From Hordeum vulgare subsp. vulgare (lineage: Eukaryota > Streptophyta > Magnoliopsida > Poales > Poaceae): a stretch of 64,000 nucleotides of DNA. Below the pieces are notes generated by a model. It saw only the letters and a program-made list of their open reading frames with translations, was not told the origin of the DNA and searched no databases. Of this stretch, positions 10,000-21,960 are shown piece after piece (position 1 is the stretch's first letter; each line of letters begins with the position of its first letter). A program made the translations under genes and the position numbers. The DNA is taken from assembly GCF_904849725.1 (NCBI RefSeq), contig NC_058522.1, positions 434,277,529 to 434,341,528 on the forward strand. The letters run 5' to 3'.

Positions 10000-12780
10000 C
10001 AAGCGGAGGGTCAATGGAAGAAGGATCGCTCGTTTCCGAGATGCCATCCAATCCTGTGAGCTCACCCGCAAAACAGCAATGAGAGTGTCAAACCTACTCT
10101 ATGCAAGATCGACACCTTCTTCTGCAGTGTTGAGTGGGACACTACCTTTAGCACCCATCTGTTGCAAGCCATGTCGTCTCCCTCTTTGATCACCGCCTGC
10201 TTCTACTCACTGATAAGAAGTCCCTCTAAGGCCGCGATCCTTCAAGTTCGAGAACTTTTTTTGCTTCTCTCCCCGGATTCCATGAGGTTGTCCAGAGTGT
10301 TCAGGCAGAGTGAGTCGCACACACGGAGCCTTTACTCATCTTTCATCACAAGCTCAAGAACACCGCCACGCGCCTCTGTGAATGGAGCAAGCGCCTCTTC
10401 TGAAGGCTAAGATTCTCTTTCATGCGGCTCTGCTTGTCATCGTGCGCGTTGACATAGCTGAAGATCACCGGTCCCTCTCCGGTGCGGAGCTAGACCTCCG
10501 TTTAGGCTCAAGAGGCAAGTTTTGAGCTTGGTTGTGCTTCAAGGTTCCCGCAAAAGTCAATGTGCTAGGTTGTCCAATCTTAAAGAAGGAGATGCAAACA
10601 TGGAGTTCTTCCATCGCCGCATCAATGCCCGTCGTCGCAAGAATCATGTCCATCGGATCAAGCACATGCATTCTTGGGTTACTGATCACAAGCAAAAGGA
10701 GAAAATTATCCATGACCACTTCTCCTTGGCCTTGGATAGGGGAGACACTAGTTCTCTTGATTTCAATTGGGACGACCTTAATCTGCAACCTATTGATCTA
10801 AGTTGTCTGGATGCGGACATCTTTGAACAAGAGGTTTGGGCGGCCATCAAGGAGTTACCAAGTGACAAGGCCCCTGGCCCTGATGAGTTCACGGGTATGT
10901 TTTTTAAGACCTGCTGGGAGCTTATCAAGAATGACATCATGAGGGGCATCAACCGCTTTGACTCCCTTCACACGTCCAACCTGCAATGGCTAAACTTTGC
11001 CAATGTGGTTCTTGTTCCCAAAAAGGAGGGGCGGAGGGCATCTCAGATGACACACCCATTAGCCTTATTCATGGCATTGCCAAAATCGTCTCTAAGGTCC
11101 TCTCCCTTAGACTGACGCCTCACATGAACGCACTCGTCTCCAACACTCAAAGCGCTTTCATCGAAAGGAGAAGCATCCATTACAACTCCATGTGTGTGTG
11201 CAACTTCGCTCGTCGTCTGCACAAACGCATGACTCCTTCTCTCCTTTTCAAGCTGGATACCAAAAAGGCTTTTGACACGGTTAAATGGGGTTACATGCTA
11301 TACCTGCTTCAGCGTTTGGGATTCCCAAGCAAATTCCGGGAATGGGTTGCCCCTTTGCTATGCATGTCCTCCTCGCGGATCCTCCTTAACGGGATCCCCC
11401 CAATCAAGCATGCATGTGGATTTAGACAAGGGTATTCCCTCTTAACGCTCGTCTTCATCCTGGCTGTAGACCCCCTTCACCACATCCTTGACCCGGCAAC
11501 TCAGAAAGGAATCCTGCACAAGATTCGTGGGCGAGGTGCCATGATGAGAACTTCCTTATATGCGGATGATGTTGTAGTTTTCATGGCTCCGGTAAAGAGA
11601 GATATCGATAACCTTTATGAAATCCTTAGAGGTTGCGGCAACGTCACGGGCCTTTTCACCAACTTCCACAAGAGCTCTGTCATTCCTATTCGTTGTGCTA
11701 ACATCAACTTGGAGCATATCCTAGGCAGAGTGCTGGTGGGCAGAACTTCGTTCTTGCTGAAATATTTGGGTCTCCCACTTCCTGTCTGGCAGCTCAAAAA
11801 GGGTGATTTCCAATTCCTTGTGGACAAGGCGGCGAATAAATTGACCACCTGGGATGGTCAAAACATCACCACCATGGCTGCACCACCCTTGTCAGATCCT
11901 TCATCACCTCTCAAGCGGTGTTTGACATCAGTCCACTCATTGTCCATGCTTCTATCCTGGAAAACCTCAACAAGCTTGAGAGAGCTTTCCTCTGGTCAGG
12001 TTCAAACAAGACTACCGGGGCCAGGTGCAAGGTCAACTCTGATCTTGTGTGTCGCCACAAGGATTATGGCGGCCTTGGTATCCTTAACACTAACAAGTGC
12101 GTCCAAGATCTCTGCCTCCGTTGGCCTTGGTATGAGTGGAAGGAACCGCACAAGCTGTGGTGGTCCTCGGTAACCCTTGTACCAATTTCTTCTATGCCTC
12201 GGCAACCATCTCGGTGGGCAATGGTGCCAAAACACCCTTTTGGGACTCCCCATGGCTCGTTGGGAGGAAACCGAAGGACATCGCCCCTCTAATCTTTGAT
12301 GCCTCCAAGAGGAAGAACTGGAAGGTCTAAGAGGCTCTTGCTGGAAATGCCTGGATCTTCAAGATTGGCAACGACCTTACCATCACCGCTGCACACATTT
12401 TCCAATTCTTCACCATCTAGATGCTTGTGAGCGAGGTCATTCTGGATGAACGTAGGGAAGACGACATTCTTTGGAAGCACGCTAACGACGGGGCTTACTA
12501 TGGAAACTCTGCCTATCGGGCCCAATTCCTGTGTCTGACTTTGTTCCCCATGGATACCATGGTCTGGAGGTCTTAGGCACAACCTAAAGTCAAGTTTTTC
12601 GCCTGGCTTGCTTTGCAAAACCGTATTTTGACGACTGGTCGTCTTGAGACACGAGATTGGACAAACTGTGGGTTATGCCCTCTTTGTAAAAGTAGACGGG
12701 TGCACACCATTTCTACAAGTTTCGCTTCACGACTCGGCTTTGGAACCTCATCATCCAAAAGTACGACCTTCACCACTTAA
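10000..12780 (+). pseudogene. LINE ORF2 relic (endonuclease, reverse transcriptase, zf-RVT)
   Basis: Order: the end of an apurinic-type endonuclease near 10150-10215 (a FDHRLLLLTD stretch, where SDH is usual), a linker with SDKAPGPDEFTGMFFK (about 10862), RT motifs such as SAFIERRSI and KLDTKKAFDTVKW, and the catalytic box SLYADDVVVFM near 11560. A zf-RVT segment (KVKFFAWLALQNRILTTGR, NCGLCPLC) lies at about 12590-12690. Frame changes near 11030 and 11885 and in-frame stops near 12330, 12420 and 12575 disable it. The protein would have nicked target DNA and copied its RNA into the nick. The catalytic YADD survives, but no single frame joins the domains. Confidence 0.8.
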
Positions 12781-13110
12781 ACACTAAGCTCTGGCATCAG
12801 GCAAGGTCGGTCATAGATTGGTGGGAAAGGTGCACCGACATGCAGAACCCCAACAGAAAAGCCCTGGCATCCCTCACGATGCTCGTCTCTTGGAGGATTT
12901 GGAACAAACGAAATACTCGTGTTTTCCATAACAAGAGTGCACCACTCCCATTTCTACTAAGAGCTATCAGCGAAGAGGCTAATCTTTGGGTCGCCGCAGG
13001 CGCAAAAGATTTCGGGTCTATTGTAAACCGCGAGTAGTTGCCATGTCGGTTTGAGCAGGCCTTGTAACACTGTGTAACTCTTCTCCCTTATTCAATGGGT
13101 GGGGCAAATC
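10000..13110 (+). mobile_element. LINE (plant L1-type), 5-prime truncated
   Basis: Non-LTR retrotransposon on the plus strand. It holds the end of an endonuclease domain, a reverse transcriptase and a C-terminal zf-RVT region, and ends in a 3-prime UTR with TGTAACTCTTCTCCCTTATTC near 13070, typical of grass LINEs. ORF1 and the start of ORF2 are missing. There is no clear poly-A tail, so the right boundary is approximate. Confidence 0.8.
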
Positions 13111-13651
13111 CCTCCATTTCATGCAAACACACACCCCACACACGTTCGCGCACGTGGCCACAACTCCAATACGCAAGCACGCATCAGCATATCTTGTACG
13201 CAAGCACGTCGTGTCCCTGCATCTATCTCCAACGCCACGCCCACCTGCGGTTGCCAGCGGCACCCCGACCATCTGCAGCAACCGCAGACGCTACACCCAT
13301 CTGCAACTCACGTCGTCGTCGCCACACCCATCTGTGGCTGCCTTCCTTACGGAGGCGATACGACGACCGTCATACTGACCTTGAAATCCACTCGCCGCTT
13401 CTTGATTTGCAACCGCCGGCACCGACGGGAGACCGAGGATTAGAGGGAAGGAAGGGGAAAAGATAAGGTTGGAGAGGGGTGAGCGAGCCTTTTTGGAGAG
13501 ATGGCGGGGCCGAAAACGTTTCGGCGCGAGCCTGGCTGCCCATGTATGCTAGATTTTCGTGTGCGCGCAGATCCAGATTTTTCAGAAATATTCGAAGCAT
13601 CTGGTTATCCATGTCTTGCCTCATCCAAGCTCGTCCATGAACCAAAGATGT
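13111..13651. other. Unassigned sequence before the long solo LTR
   Basis: Pyrimidine- and GC-rich stretch (13110-13560) with overlapping chance frames in several phases, then AT-richer sequence. No domain, repeat end or promoter was recognised. The last bases (13647-13651, GATGT) are the left target duplication of the long solo LTR; the sequence resumes at 19641. Confidence 0.4.
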
Positions 13652-16600
13652 TGTCACATCCCTAACCTTTAAGCAAGTTAGCCTTGTGCTCATGTCTTCT
13701 TTGCATTTGCATCTAAGAATTTTCAACAAGAACAAGAAAGTGGCAAAGGAAAAACTTAAAACCCTAGCCACTACTTTAAATAAAGAAAATCTCAAACCAG
13801 TTAAAATCAATGAACCCAAAATGGCCTCAAGAAATGTTCAAACTTTCTGATAAATCATGAAAGTAAATGAGCATTGGAGAAAACTATTTTATTGACACTT
13901 TAAGCATTTTAAATTAATGCAAAAGCCACTGGTTTCAAACTTTAAATTTGAAATCAGGAACTATAAATTTTCAAAACTGTTGAAAACTTTTGAAATGGTT
14001 GGGAATATTATAACAATATTTCAGGAGGTCTAAAATAGTTTTTACTTTTTGTTTTGGAGCTGAAATAAATAGCAAAACAATAGTTAGCAGAACAGAAAAA
14101 CAAAAACAGAAAAAAAAATGGGAAACCCTTACGTGTCGCCTAGCCTGGCCCGGCCCATCTCCCTCGCTCGTCCCCTCCCTCGCGCCAGTAGGAGAAGGAG
14201 GTGGCCGCCGCCTCCTCCGGCGCGGCCACGCACCTGTGCGCCTGCCTGGCCGCCGCCTCGCGCTGGCAAGGCCGGGGATAAGCTCCCCAGGGTCTCCTCT
14301 ATTCATTCCCCAGCACTGTTCTTCCTCTCCTCCCGGATCTCTTCCTCCTTCCTGCTGCAGCCATTGGAGCCGAGCTCGAGCTCGAGCCGCAACACCTCTA
14401 GCCATGGAAACCCTCCTCCGAGTATTCTGTTAGTTCCGCCTCGTCGCCCTGGTCATCTCTGCAGAAGCCGAAGCTTCCCCAAGCTCTGCATCGCCCCCAA
14501 CACCGTCGTCTTCCACCTCCGGCCGCCGGACCTCTCCCGTCGATTCGCACCCTCCGGCGCATCCCCGAGCCCCTCAACAGCACCATCGGAACCGCCATGA
14601 GCTCGTCGTCATTTCCCCTCTCGCCCCACGCTCTCCCGTGCATCGTAGCCTAGTTCCCCACCAAGGCCGAGAGCTCCTCGCCGCCAGCCATGTCGTCGTC
14701 GTCGCAATGGTGTCCGATCCACGCGCTCGAGCTAGGATTCGAGCTCCTGGAGCCTCCAGGAGCGTGATGAGCCCCTAAGCTGCCCTCCCTGTGCCCTAGA
14801 GCCATCGCTCGTAGAAGGCCGAGCTTCGGCCGCCGCTCCGGCTCGTCGCCGGCGCCTCTCCCGGCGACCCTAGCCTCCCCTGATGCCCCTGCCAGATCGG
14901 CCACTTCGCCAGCGTGCCGTAGCTGCAAACCGCGTTCGAATTGGTGCTGTGCAGCGCCGTTTAGGTTGCCTCCGGCGAGCCCTCCACCGCGGGCTTGGTC
15001 GCCGGCGACCACCCTCCGGTGGGGGTCGACGTGGCAAAGCTAACCCGGTAGCTCAGGGCTTAATCACTCGCTGACAAGTGGGCCCAAGGCCAAGTCAAAC
15101 CTCAATTAGGACTGGTCAGCGCGGGATTAGTTAGTCCCAGAGAGGCTGACCAGTGGGTCCCCTGTTGGAATTATGCCCTAGAGGCAATAATAAATATAGT
15201 TATTATTATAATTCCTGTATCAAGATAATAGTTTATTATCCATGCTATAATTGTATTGAATGAAGACTCATTTACATGTGTGGATACATAGACAAAACAC
15301 CGTCCCTAGCATGCCCCTAGTTGGCTAGCCAGTTGATCGATGATAGTCAGTGTCTTCTGATTATGAACAAGGTGTTGTTGCTTGATAACTGGATCACGTC
15401 ATTGGGAGAATCACGTGATGGACTAGACCCAAACTAATAGACGTAACATGTTGATCGTGTCATTTTGTTGCTACTGTTTTCTGCGTGTCAAGTATTTATT
15501 CCTATGACCATGAGATCATATAACTCACTGACACCGGAGGAATGCTTTATGTGTATCAAACGTCGCAACGTAACTGGGTGACTATAAAGATGCTCTACAG
15601 GTATCTCCGAAGGTGTTAGTTGAGTTAGTATGGATCAAGACTGGGATTTGTCACTCCGTGTGACGGAGAGGTATCTCGGGGCCCACTCGGTAATACAACA
15701 TCACACACAAGCCTTGCAAGCAATGTAACTTAGTGTAAGTTGCGGGATCTTGTATTACGGAACGAGTAAAGAGACTTGCCGGTAAACGAGATTGAAATAG
15801 GTATGCGGATACTGACGATCGAATCTCGGGCAAGTAACATACCGAAGGACAAAGGGAATGACATACGGGATTATACGAATCCTTGGCACTGAGGTTCAAA
15901 CGATAAGATCTTCGTAGAATATGTAGGATCCAATATGGGCATCCAGGTCCCGCTATTGGATATTGACCGAGGAGTCTCTCGGGTCATGTCTACATAGTTC
16001 TCGAACCCGTAGGGTCTGCACACTTAAGGTTCGACGTTGTTTTATGCGTATTTGAGTTATATGGTTGGTTACCAAATGTTGTTCGGAGTCCCGGATGAGA
16101 TCACGGACGTCACGAGGGTTTCCGGAATGGTCCGAAAACGAAGATTGATATATAGGATGACCTCATTTGATTACCGGAAGGTTTTCGGAGTTACCGGGAA
16201 TGTACCGGGAATGACGAATGGGTTCCGGGGGTTCACCGGGGGGGGGGGGGGGGGAACCCACCCCAGGGAAGCCCATAGGCCTTGGGGGAGACACACCAGC
16301 CCTTAGTGGGCTGGTGGGACAGCCCACAAGTGCCCTATGCGCCAAGGAGAAGAAAATCAAGAGAGAAAGAAAAAAAAAGGAGGAGGTGGGAAGGAAGGGG
16401 GACTCCCTCCCACCAAACCTAGTCCAACTCGGTTTGGGGGGGAGAGTCCTCCCCCTTGGACTCGGGCGACCCCCTTGGGGCTCCTTGAGCCCCAAGGCAA
16501 GGCCCCCTCCCTCCCACCTATATATACGGAGGTTTTAGGGCTGATTTGAGACGACTTTTCCACGGCAGCCCGACCACATACCTCCACGGTTTTTCCTCTA

Positions 16601-19600
16601 GATCGCGTTTCTGCGGAGCTCGGGCGGAGCCCTGCTGAGACAAGGTCATCACCAACCTCCGAAGCGTTGTCATGCTGCCGGAGAACTCTTCTACCTCTCC
16701 GTCTCTCTTGCTGGATCAAGAAGGCCGAGATCATCGTCGAGCTGTACGTGTGCTGAACGCGGAGGTGCCGTCCGTTCGGTACTAGATCGTGGGACTGATC
16801 GCGGGATTGTTCGCGGGGCGGATCGAGGGACGTGAGGACGTTCCACTACATCAACCGCGTTCTCTAACGCTTCTGTTGTACGGTCTACAAGGGTACGTAG
16901 ATCACTCATCCCCTCTCGTAGATGGACATCACCATGATAGGTCTTCGTGCGCGTAGGAAATTTTTTGTTTCCCATGCGACATTTACCAACATCCCCAGGT
17001 TTGACCTGAACAGGTCGGCTGACCTGCTGACGTCAGTCTGATGCAATAAATAGAATTTCCAGTATAAAACTAATTCCAGGAAATTGCTAAAACTTGTAAA
17101 AATCATAGAAATTAATCTGTAACTCCAATGAAAATAATTTATATATGAAAAAGTATCAGAAAAATTCAAGGATTCTGATTATGCTATTTTAAACTATGTT
17201 TGAAAAAGTTACAGAATCCTAAATTGTGGAATAAGGAATAATTCAATTATTATAATCACTTTTTAAATGGAATTTGCAAGAATATTCAAATTTCATTATG
17301 TTTGCAATGATCACACACTGTCCTAGTTACAAATCAGTACCATAACATGACATCTCATGCAAGCTAACATCAAGTTGATCTGAGCATCAGGTCGAATCAA
17401 TTAAAACGGTATCCGAGAATACCCCGTTTGAATTGATATTCGAATGTGATTTAAATCAACTCTAAACCTAATACATGTTGAAAATAATAAATTATCACCT
17501 TGCATTCTCATGCCATGCTCATGCATCATTTTGAGTGCATATGATTGTTATTGAATGTTGCCATTCATTTCGGTAGGCTCCGCACCCCCGGATTCCACCG
17601 AATATCCGTCTGACGGATATCGTTCCTCCTCTGAGCAACAAGGCAAGCAACCCTTTTGATCATCCCGATAAATCCCATGTTCTTGCTCCTGCACCTATTT
17701 ATTGCATTTAAGATCAAATGCTTCAACTGCTTTTGCCACGTTAGTTGAACCCACTTCCTCTGCATGACCTAACTTTGTCACAGTAAATAGCCGAACCTTG
17801 CAACCTAGCATACCTGGTAGTTTCTTGAGCTATGATGTGCCTTATCCTGCTATGCATGCTATGCTTAGAGTTGTGTATGGTCTGTCATCTGGGAGATGAA
17901 CAGAAATGTGGAATGTGTTCGGTGAGCAAAGGTTGTGTGTTGAACTTGATTTGGTAAAGGTACCGGTGAAAGGCTGTGTAGGAGTACATGGAGGGTTGTT
18001 TCATTGGAACCGTACTTAGGAACTGAGTTCCGTGTATGTAATCCAAGACTAGATACTACCACATGCTGGGCCCTGAAATATGACCCCGCTCGGCCTATTA
18101 ATCGCGTAGTACTCGGTCCAGGAGTTGCAAGTAGTTTCTGGTGTTTATAGTAATGCTGGAGGCCGTGCATGGTGCTGACCTGAGAGGTGGACCGTGATGC
18201 GGTAGGCAGTGGCACGGTGTACCAAGTGGCACCCGGATGGTGGGCTTGGGAACCCTGCGCACATCGTTTGAGGCCGTGGCGGAAACCTCGGCCGGACTTC
18301 CGTACGGGTTACTCTCAGATAGGCGATAAACCTGGACTAGGTACTAGTGTGGTTAACGGTCGTGGCCAACTCCCTCGCTGGGCTTCCGCTTGAAGGTTGC
18401 CGAGGTGCATGACGTGCACATGGCGATAAGTGGCGAGAGCGTGTGTGACGAAGTACACCCGTGCAGGGTTATGATCTATTCGAATAGCCGCGTCCGCGGA
18501 TATGGACTACTTGGAGACATATGTTGTTCATAGATAACTTCAATGGCTACTCATAAAATTGTCAAGATAAGCGTGAGTGTCGTGGACGGCATTTCCGTAT
18601 GGAGACGGAATGATTCCACGATAGTGTATTGTTGTGGTGTTAGTGGACTCGTGTGCGAGAAATCAAGTTGTCAAAAATAATTTCAAAATGCAAGTTGTCT
18701 AGCCACGAGTCAAATGCTGGCTTTCCGCATGAAACCCCACAATACCTTTGATACCTTGCATGAGTAGTTAGTTCTCCTAAAGTCTTGCTGAGTACCTTCG
18801 TACTCATGTTTGCTTAATACATGTTGCAGAGGTTGCTAATGACCCTAATGGAGGGTTCTTCGTAGACATCGACGACGACGAGTAGCTGGTGTCCCAGCTA
18901 CGATATGGCCCTACGTTGGATCTGTAGTATAGTCAGGCCATGTGCCTTTAGTTGCCCTGTCTGTACTCAGACAGTTTAAAACTCTTCCGCTGGCTTGTAA
19001 TTGTATGACTGCTATTATGGGTCGTGAGACCCTTAATGTGTAATATTATGTGTGAGGCTCTTCCGAGCCTCTTAAATAAAGGTTGTATGTTTATGGTTAT
19101 GTTGTGATGCCATCGATGTATCTATACATATCGGTATGCCATGCGTACGTGTGTCGTACTTGATATGTATGGGGTTCGATTACTTAGTCGTGAACTTTAG
19201 TAGCACTCCTTACAAGGAAATGCCCCTTTGTGATCCAACGAGCCTTGGTAGTTCGCTACTGCTCCGGACACATTGGTTGACCGGCATGTGTCCTTCTTAG
19301 CTGCTGTGTCTGTCCCCTTTGGGGAAATGTCACGCGAAGTAATGGAGTCCTTGTAGCTTGCTACGACTCGTCTACACTCGCTGGTGACCGACACCTGCTT
19401 TGTTGGGTCATGTATGCCTGTCCTTGTGCGGTACTGCCGCTTTGGTTTATGACTAGACATGTCGATCCGGGTTCTTTGACATTGGAATGCTAGCAACACT
19501 ATTGCATACGTGAGTCAAAAGACGCAAACGGTCCCGGCTAAGGTAAGGCTGCAGCCGTGGAGTTAACCGTGCGTGAGACCGCAAAGAGATGCGATGTGTT

Positions 19601-19640
19601 ACAGGCTGGATTCCTATGGTTTAGGATCGGGGTCCCGACA
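13652..19640 (+). mobile_element. Very long solo LTR (about 4.2 kb without its insert)
   Basis: Starts TGTCACATCCC at 13652 and ends GGTCCCGACA at 19640. The five bases before and after are both GATGT, a perfect target-site duplication. The span is 5989 bases including a nested BARE/Angela solo LTR plus its TSD (1834 bases). A polyadenylation-like AATAAA lies near 19074. No primer site or polypurine tract flanks it, so it is a solo LTR left after LTR-LTR recombination. LTRs this long are known in Triticeae LARD-type elements such as Sukkula. That link is by length and style only. GC-rich frames near 14.1-15.0 kb contain no recognisable domain. Strand follows the AATAAA and is tentative. Confidence 0.75.
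15163..16991 (+). mobile_element. BARE1/WIS/Angela solo LTR, 1829 bp, TSD TCCCC
   Basis: Starts TGTTGGAATTATGCCC and ends CATTTACCAACA. TCCCC occurs at 15158-15162 and again at 16992-16996, a perfect 5-bp target duplication. No internal sequence is attached, so it is a solo LTR. It contains a 17-base G run at 16238-16254 and a TATATATA box near 16520. Its text aligns along its length with the minus-strand copy at 33774-35592. It is inserted inside the longer solo LTR, so it is the younger insertion. Confidence 0.95.
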
Positions 19641-19850
19641 GATGTGGTATCCATCCTAAATATAGCTATCCATGTCCCCTGAGTGGCTATCCCACCAACC
19701 AAACACATCCTTATGTGTTCTCCTACGTGGAGCCCTATCTCTAGCTTAATGTGAAATAGAGCCTTGTCTCGCCTCTCCCGCTACACTAAACATGGGGTAG
19801 TGGGGTCCAACACTGTAGCTCACTCCTCTGGTTTTGAGAAGATTGTATAG
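19641..19850. other. Unassigned flank of the long solo LTR
   Basis: Begins with GATGT, the right target duplication, and continues sequence interrupted at 13651. No gene or repeat end was recognised. Confidence 0.35.
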
Positions 19851-19854
19851 ACCA

Positions 19855-20745
19855 ATTTTAGAACCTTTCGTCTGTTTTTTTTCAACTTTTCTTTCTTTTT
19901 TTCATTAGGTTTTCTTTAGGTTTTTTCCTTTTATTTTATTTTCTTTTTCTTCCTTTTGAAGTACATTCCGAAATTTTATCATACATGTTGAACATTTTTA
20001 AAGTACACAATTACCATTTTTTCAAATACATGTTTGAGCATGTTTTTTGAATAAATGTTAGTTTTTTTTGAATACTTGATGAAGCTATTTTTGATTGGTA
20101 CACAATGTTTTTTATACTATGCCAAGACTTTTTTACATTATATCACTGTTATTAAAATGTCATGAACATATTTTGAAATGCACGTTCATTTTTGTTAAAT
20201 GTTATGAACATTGTTGTGAATAATAGGAAATATTTCTTTTACATTACGTGAACATCTTTTAATTGTATAGACATTTTTCATAAAAAAACTCATGAATATT
20301 TTCAAATGTCACAAAGATTTTCCGAATACACATTGAACATTTTTTGTATACATGTGAAACAATTTTCAGATAAATAAAAAAACAGGATGGATTTTTCGTT
20401 CAAATACACGTTGAACTTTTTTTTGAATACAGATTGAACATTTTGTGATGCACGTTGGGCATTTTACAATACATGATGACATTTTTAAGACCTCAAAAAA
20501 ACATATGAATGTTTTAAAAAAAATAGACTCTGAACAGTTTTCGAATGTAGGTTGAACATTTTTTAAATACATGTGAAACATTTTCTTGAATGACACGGAC
20601 ATTTTTAATGAATTGCAGAAAAAATATTTTTGGACTACATGCACATTTTTGAAATTTGCGATGAATGGTTTTAAAAAATCAGGTAAATTAATTTTTGATA
20701 TATGTGTACTTGGAAGTTTTCAAAATATAAATAAAGTAGACCGAA
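19855..20745. repeat. AT-rich degenerate repeat with ACATTTTT/TGAACATTTT units
   Basis: A T-rich run (19870-19960) is followed by about 750 bases in which short units such as TGAACATTTTT and AATACATGTTGAAC recur at irregular 20-40 base spacing. Frames on either strand only reflect this simple composition. Similar stretches are common in Triticeae intergenic DNA. I cannot assign it to a transposon class. Confidence 0.55.
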
Positions 20746-20897
20746 AAAGGAAAAAAAGCGCGGCGTATGCTGTGACGTACGATGTACCTCACTGTGGATG
20801 TGTGCAAAAATTTGGGCCCCTCTTGCGCTATAGGCGAGCGTTCCATACACTCGCAAGAAGCAAAGTATAGGCCCTTCTGTGCTCTTGAATGAAAATA

Positions 20898-21136
20898 TAT
20901 ATTTTCTTTGTTCATAAATATAACTTTTTTAGAGGTTTCATTAAAAACTACTCCCACCGTAAACTAATATAATAGCATTAAGACACTATTTTAATAATCT
21001 ATAAACGCTCTTATATTAATTTACAGAGGAAGTACATACATATGTGTATAGACAGTGTAGATTCACTCATTTTATTTTATATGTAGATCATAATAAAATC
21101 TTTAAAAAGAGTTATACTATTTAGAAACTGAGAGAG
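20898..21136. mobile_element. Degenerate Stowaway element, interrupted
   Basis: Left part has TTGTTCATAAATATAAC and right part GTGTAGATTCACTCATTTTA then AAACTGAGAGAGTAT. Together these match the layout of a common Triticeae Stowaway (Tc1/Mariner miniature) element. A second Stowaway at 20951-21032 splits it. Terminal repeats are eroded, so the outer limits are approximate. Confidence 0.55.
20951..21032. mobile_element. Stowaway MITE, 82 bp, nested
   Basis: Ends CTCCCACCGTAAACTAATAT and ATTAATTTACAGAGGAAG are inverted repeats, and TA flanks both sides (20949-20950 and 21033-21034). This is the short Athos-type Stowaway form. It sits inside another degenerate Stowaway. Confidence 0.75.
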
Positions 21137-21306
21137 TATTATACAGTTTGACCTAAAATTTGTGCAAATCGGGCGATGCACTTCTTGATCCAAGAGTATA
21201 GTAGAGCGATGAATCCTGCAAGCAGTGATGGTGGCGCTGCATTCCGGCGAGTAATTGTCATGTTGTTTTCGTGTGTGTTTTGTAAAACTTTAAGTTCTAT
21301 TATCTA

Positions 21307-21436
21307 TTATCTTTGTTTCTAAATATAAGTTTTAAAAAAATCACTACCGAGCAAAATAAATGAATCTACATTTAAAAAAATTATATAGTATGTAGTGAAA
21401 CCTTTTAAAAAACTGATACTTAAAAACGAAGGGAGT
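21307..21436. mobile_element. Stowaway remnant
   Basis: The text TTTGTTTCTAAATATAAG and the right end AAACGAAGGGAGTA match a Stowaway of the same type as 20898-21136, with a central TGAATCTACATTT block. The left end is poorly preserved. Confidence 0.5.
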
Positions 21437-21596
21437 ACTTATTTAATGAATAAGGCAAATCTTATGCATTGGTTTAAAAAAAACAATAATTAACCCATGC
21501 ACTCCTTGGTCTAGAGTACAGTAGAAAGATAAAATCGACTACACGCGGCGACTCTTTTTTGGTTGTTGAGGATCTTGGGCCGCTACTCGTTTTCAT

Positions 21597-21960
21597 TTTA
21601 GGGATGCCAACCACTTTATTGAACTATGGTAGCATTGAGAGGAATACAAGCTGGGTCATGAGGAGATAAAAGCCACAAATGGCGACCCTGATCAAGAACA
21701 CAAGCGTGTTTTGTGAGATTATGTGCATCTATATTAGATGCTCTACTTTAAATTAAAAAAAGCAACTATTAAAAGCCGAACTTCTAACAGAAATCTCTCC
21801 GATTACAGATAAACAAACCCCTTCAGTACTGCCTTTAATATCATCCATCACCCATTTACAGCCGCTAGCCACCACGAAGTTCTGGAGGGATAAATCTTGG
21901 GCCAACGCAAAGCGCCTCGCGGCAAGCAATAGCATCCAAAGCTGCCGCATCCAGCACTAC
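21597..21960 (-). mobile_element. LINE 3-prime end with RNase H relic
   Basis: Minus-strand frame (21950-21753) gives LAARRFALAQDLSLQNFVVASGCKWVMDDIK in two adjoining parts, resembling the RVT_3 RNase H-like domain at the end of plant LINE ORF2. A typically acidic position reads Gly in ASGCK. It is followed by a UTR with a CAATAAAG signal. Most of the element is missing, as expected for a 5-prime truncated LINE copy. No TSD was identified. Confidence 0.55.

Noticed and set aside
9999..10000. BARE/Angela LTR inserted into the LINE with a TSD
   Set aside because: The LTR lacks its other half and no matching five bases are found at its left end, so the junction may be a deletion.
13095..13466. 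Plus-strand ORFs after the LINE end
   Set aside because: Three overlapping frames in pyrimidine-rich DNA with His/Pro/Arg-rich translations and no domain.
14118..15074. GC-rich overlapping ORFs in the long solo LTR
   Set aside because: Pro/Arg/Ser-rich frames occur in several phases on both strands, which is the composition effect expected of GC-rich DNA. No domain or splice pattern was seen.
16163..16734. Overlapping ORFs around the G17 run of the BARE/Angela LTR
   Set aside because: They lie wholly within a recognised LTR and are absent or disrupted in the second full copy.
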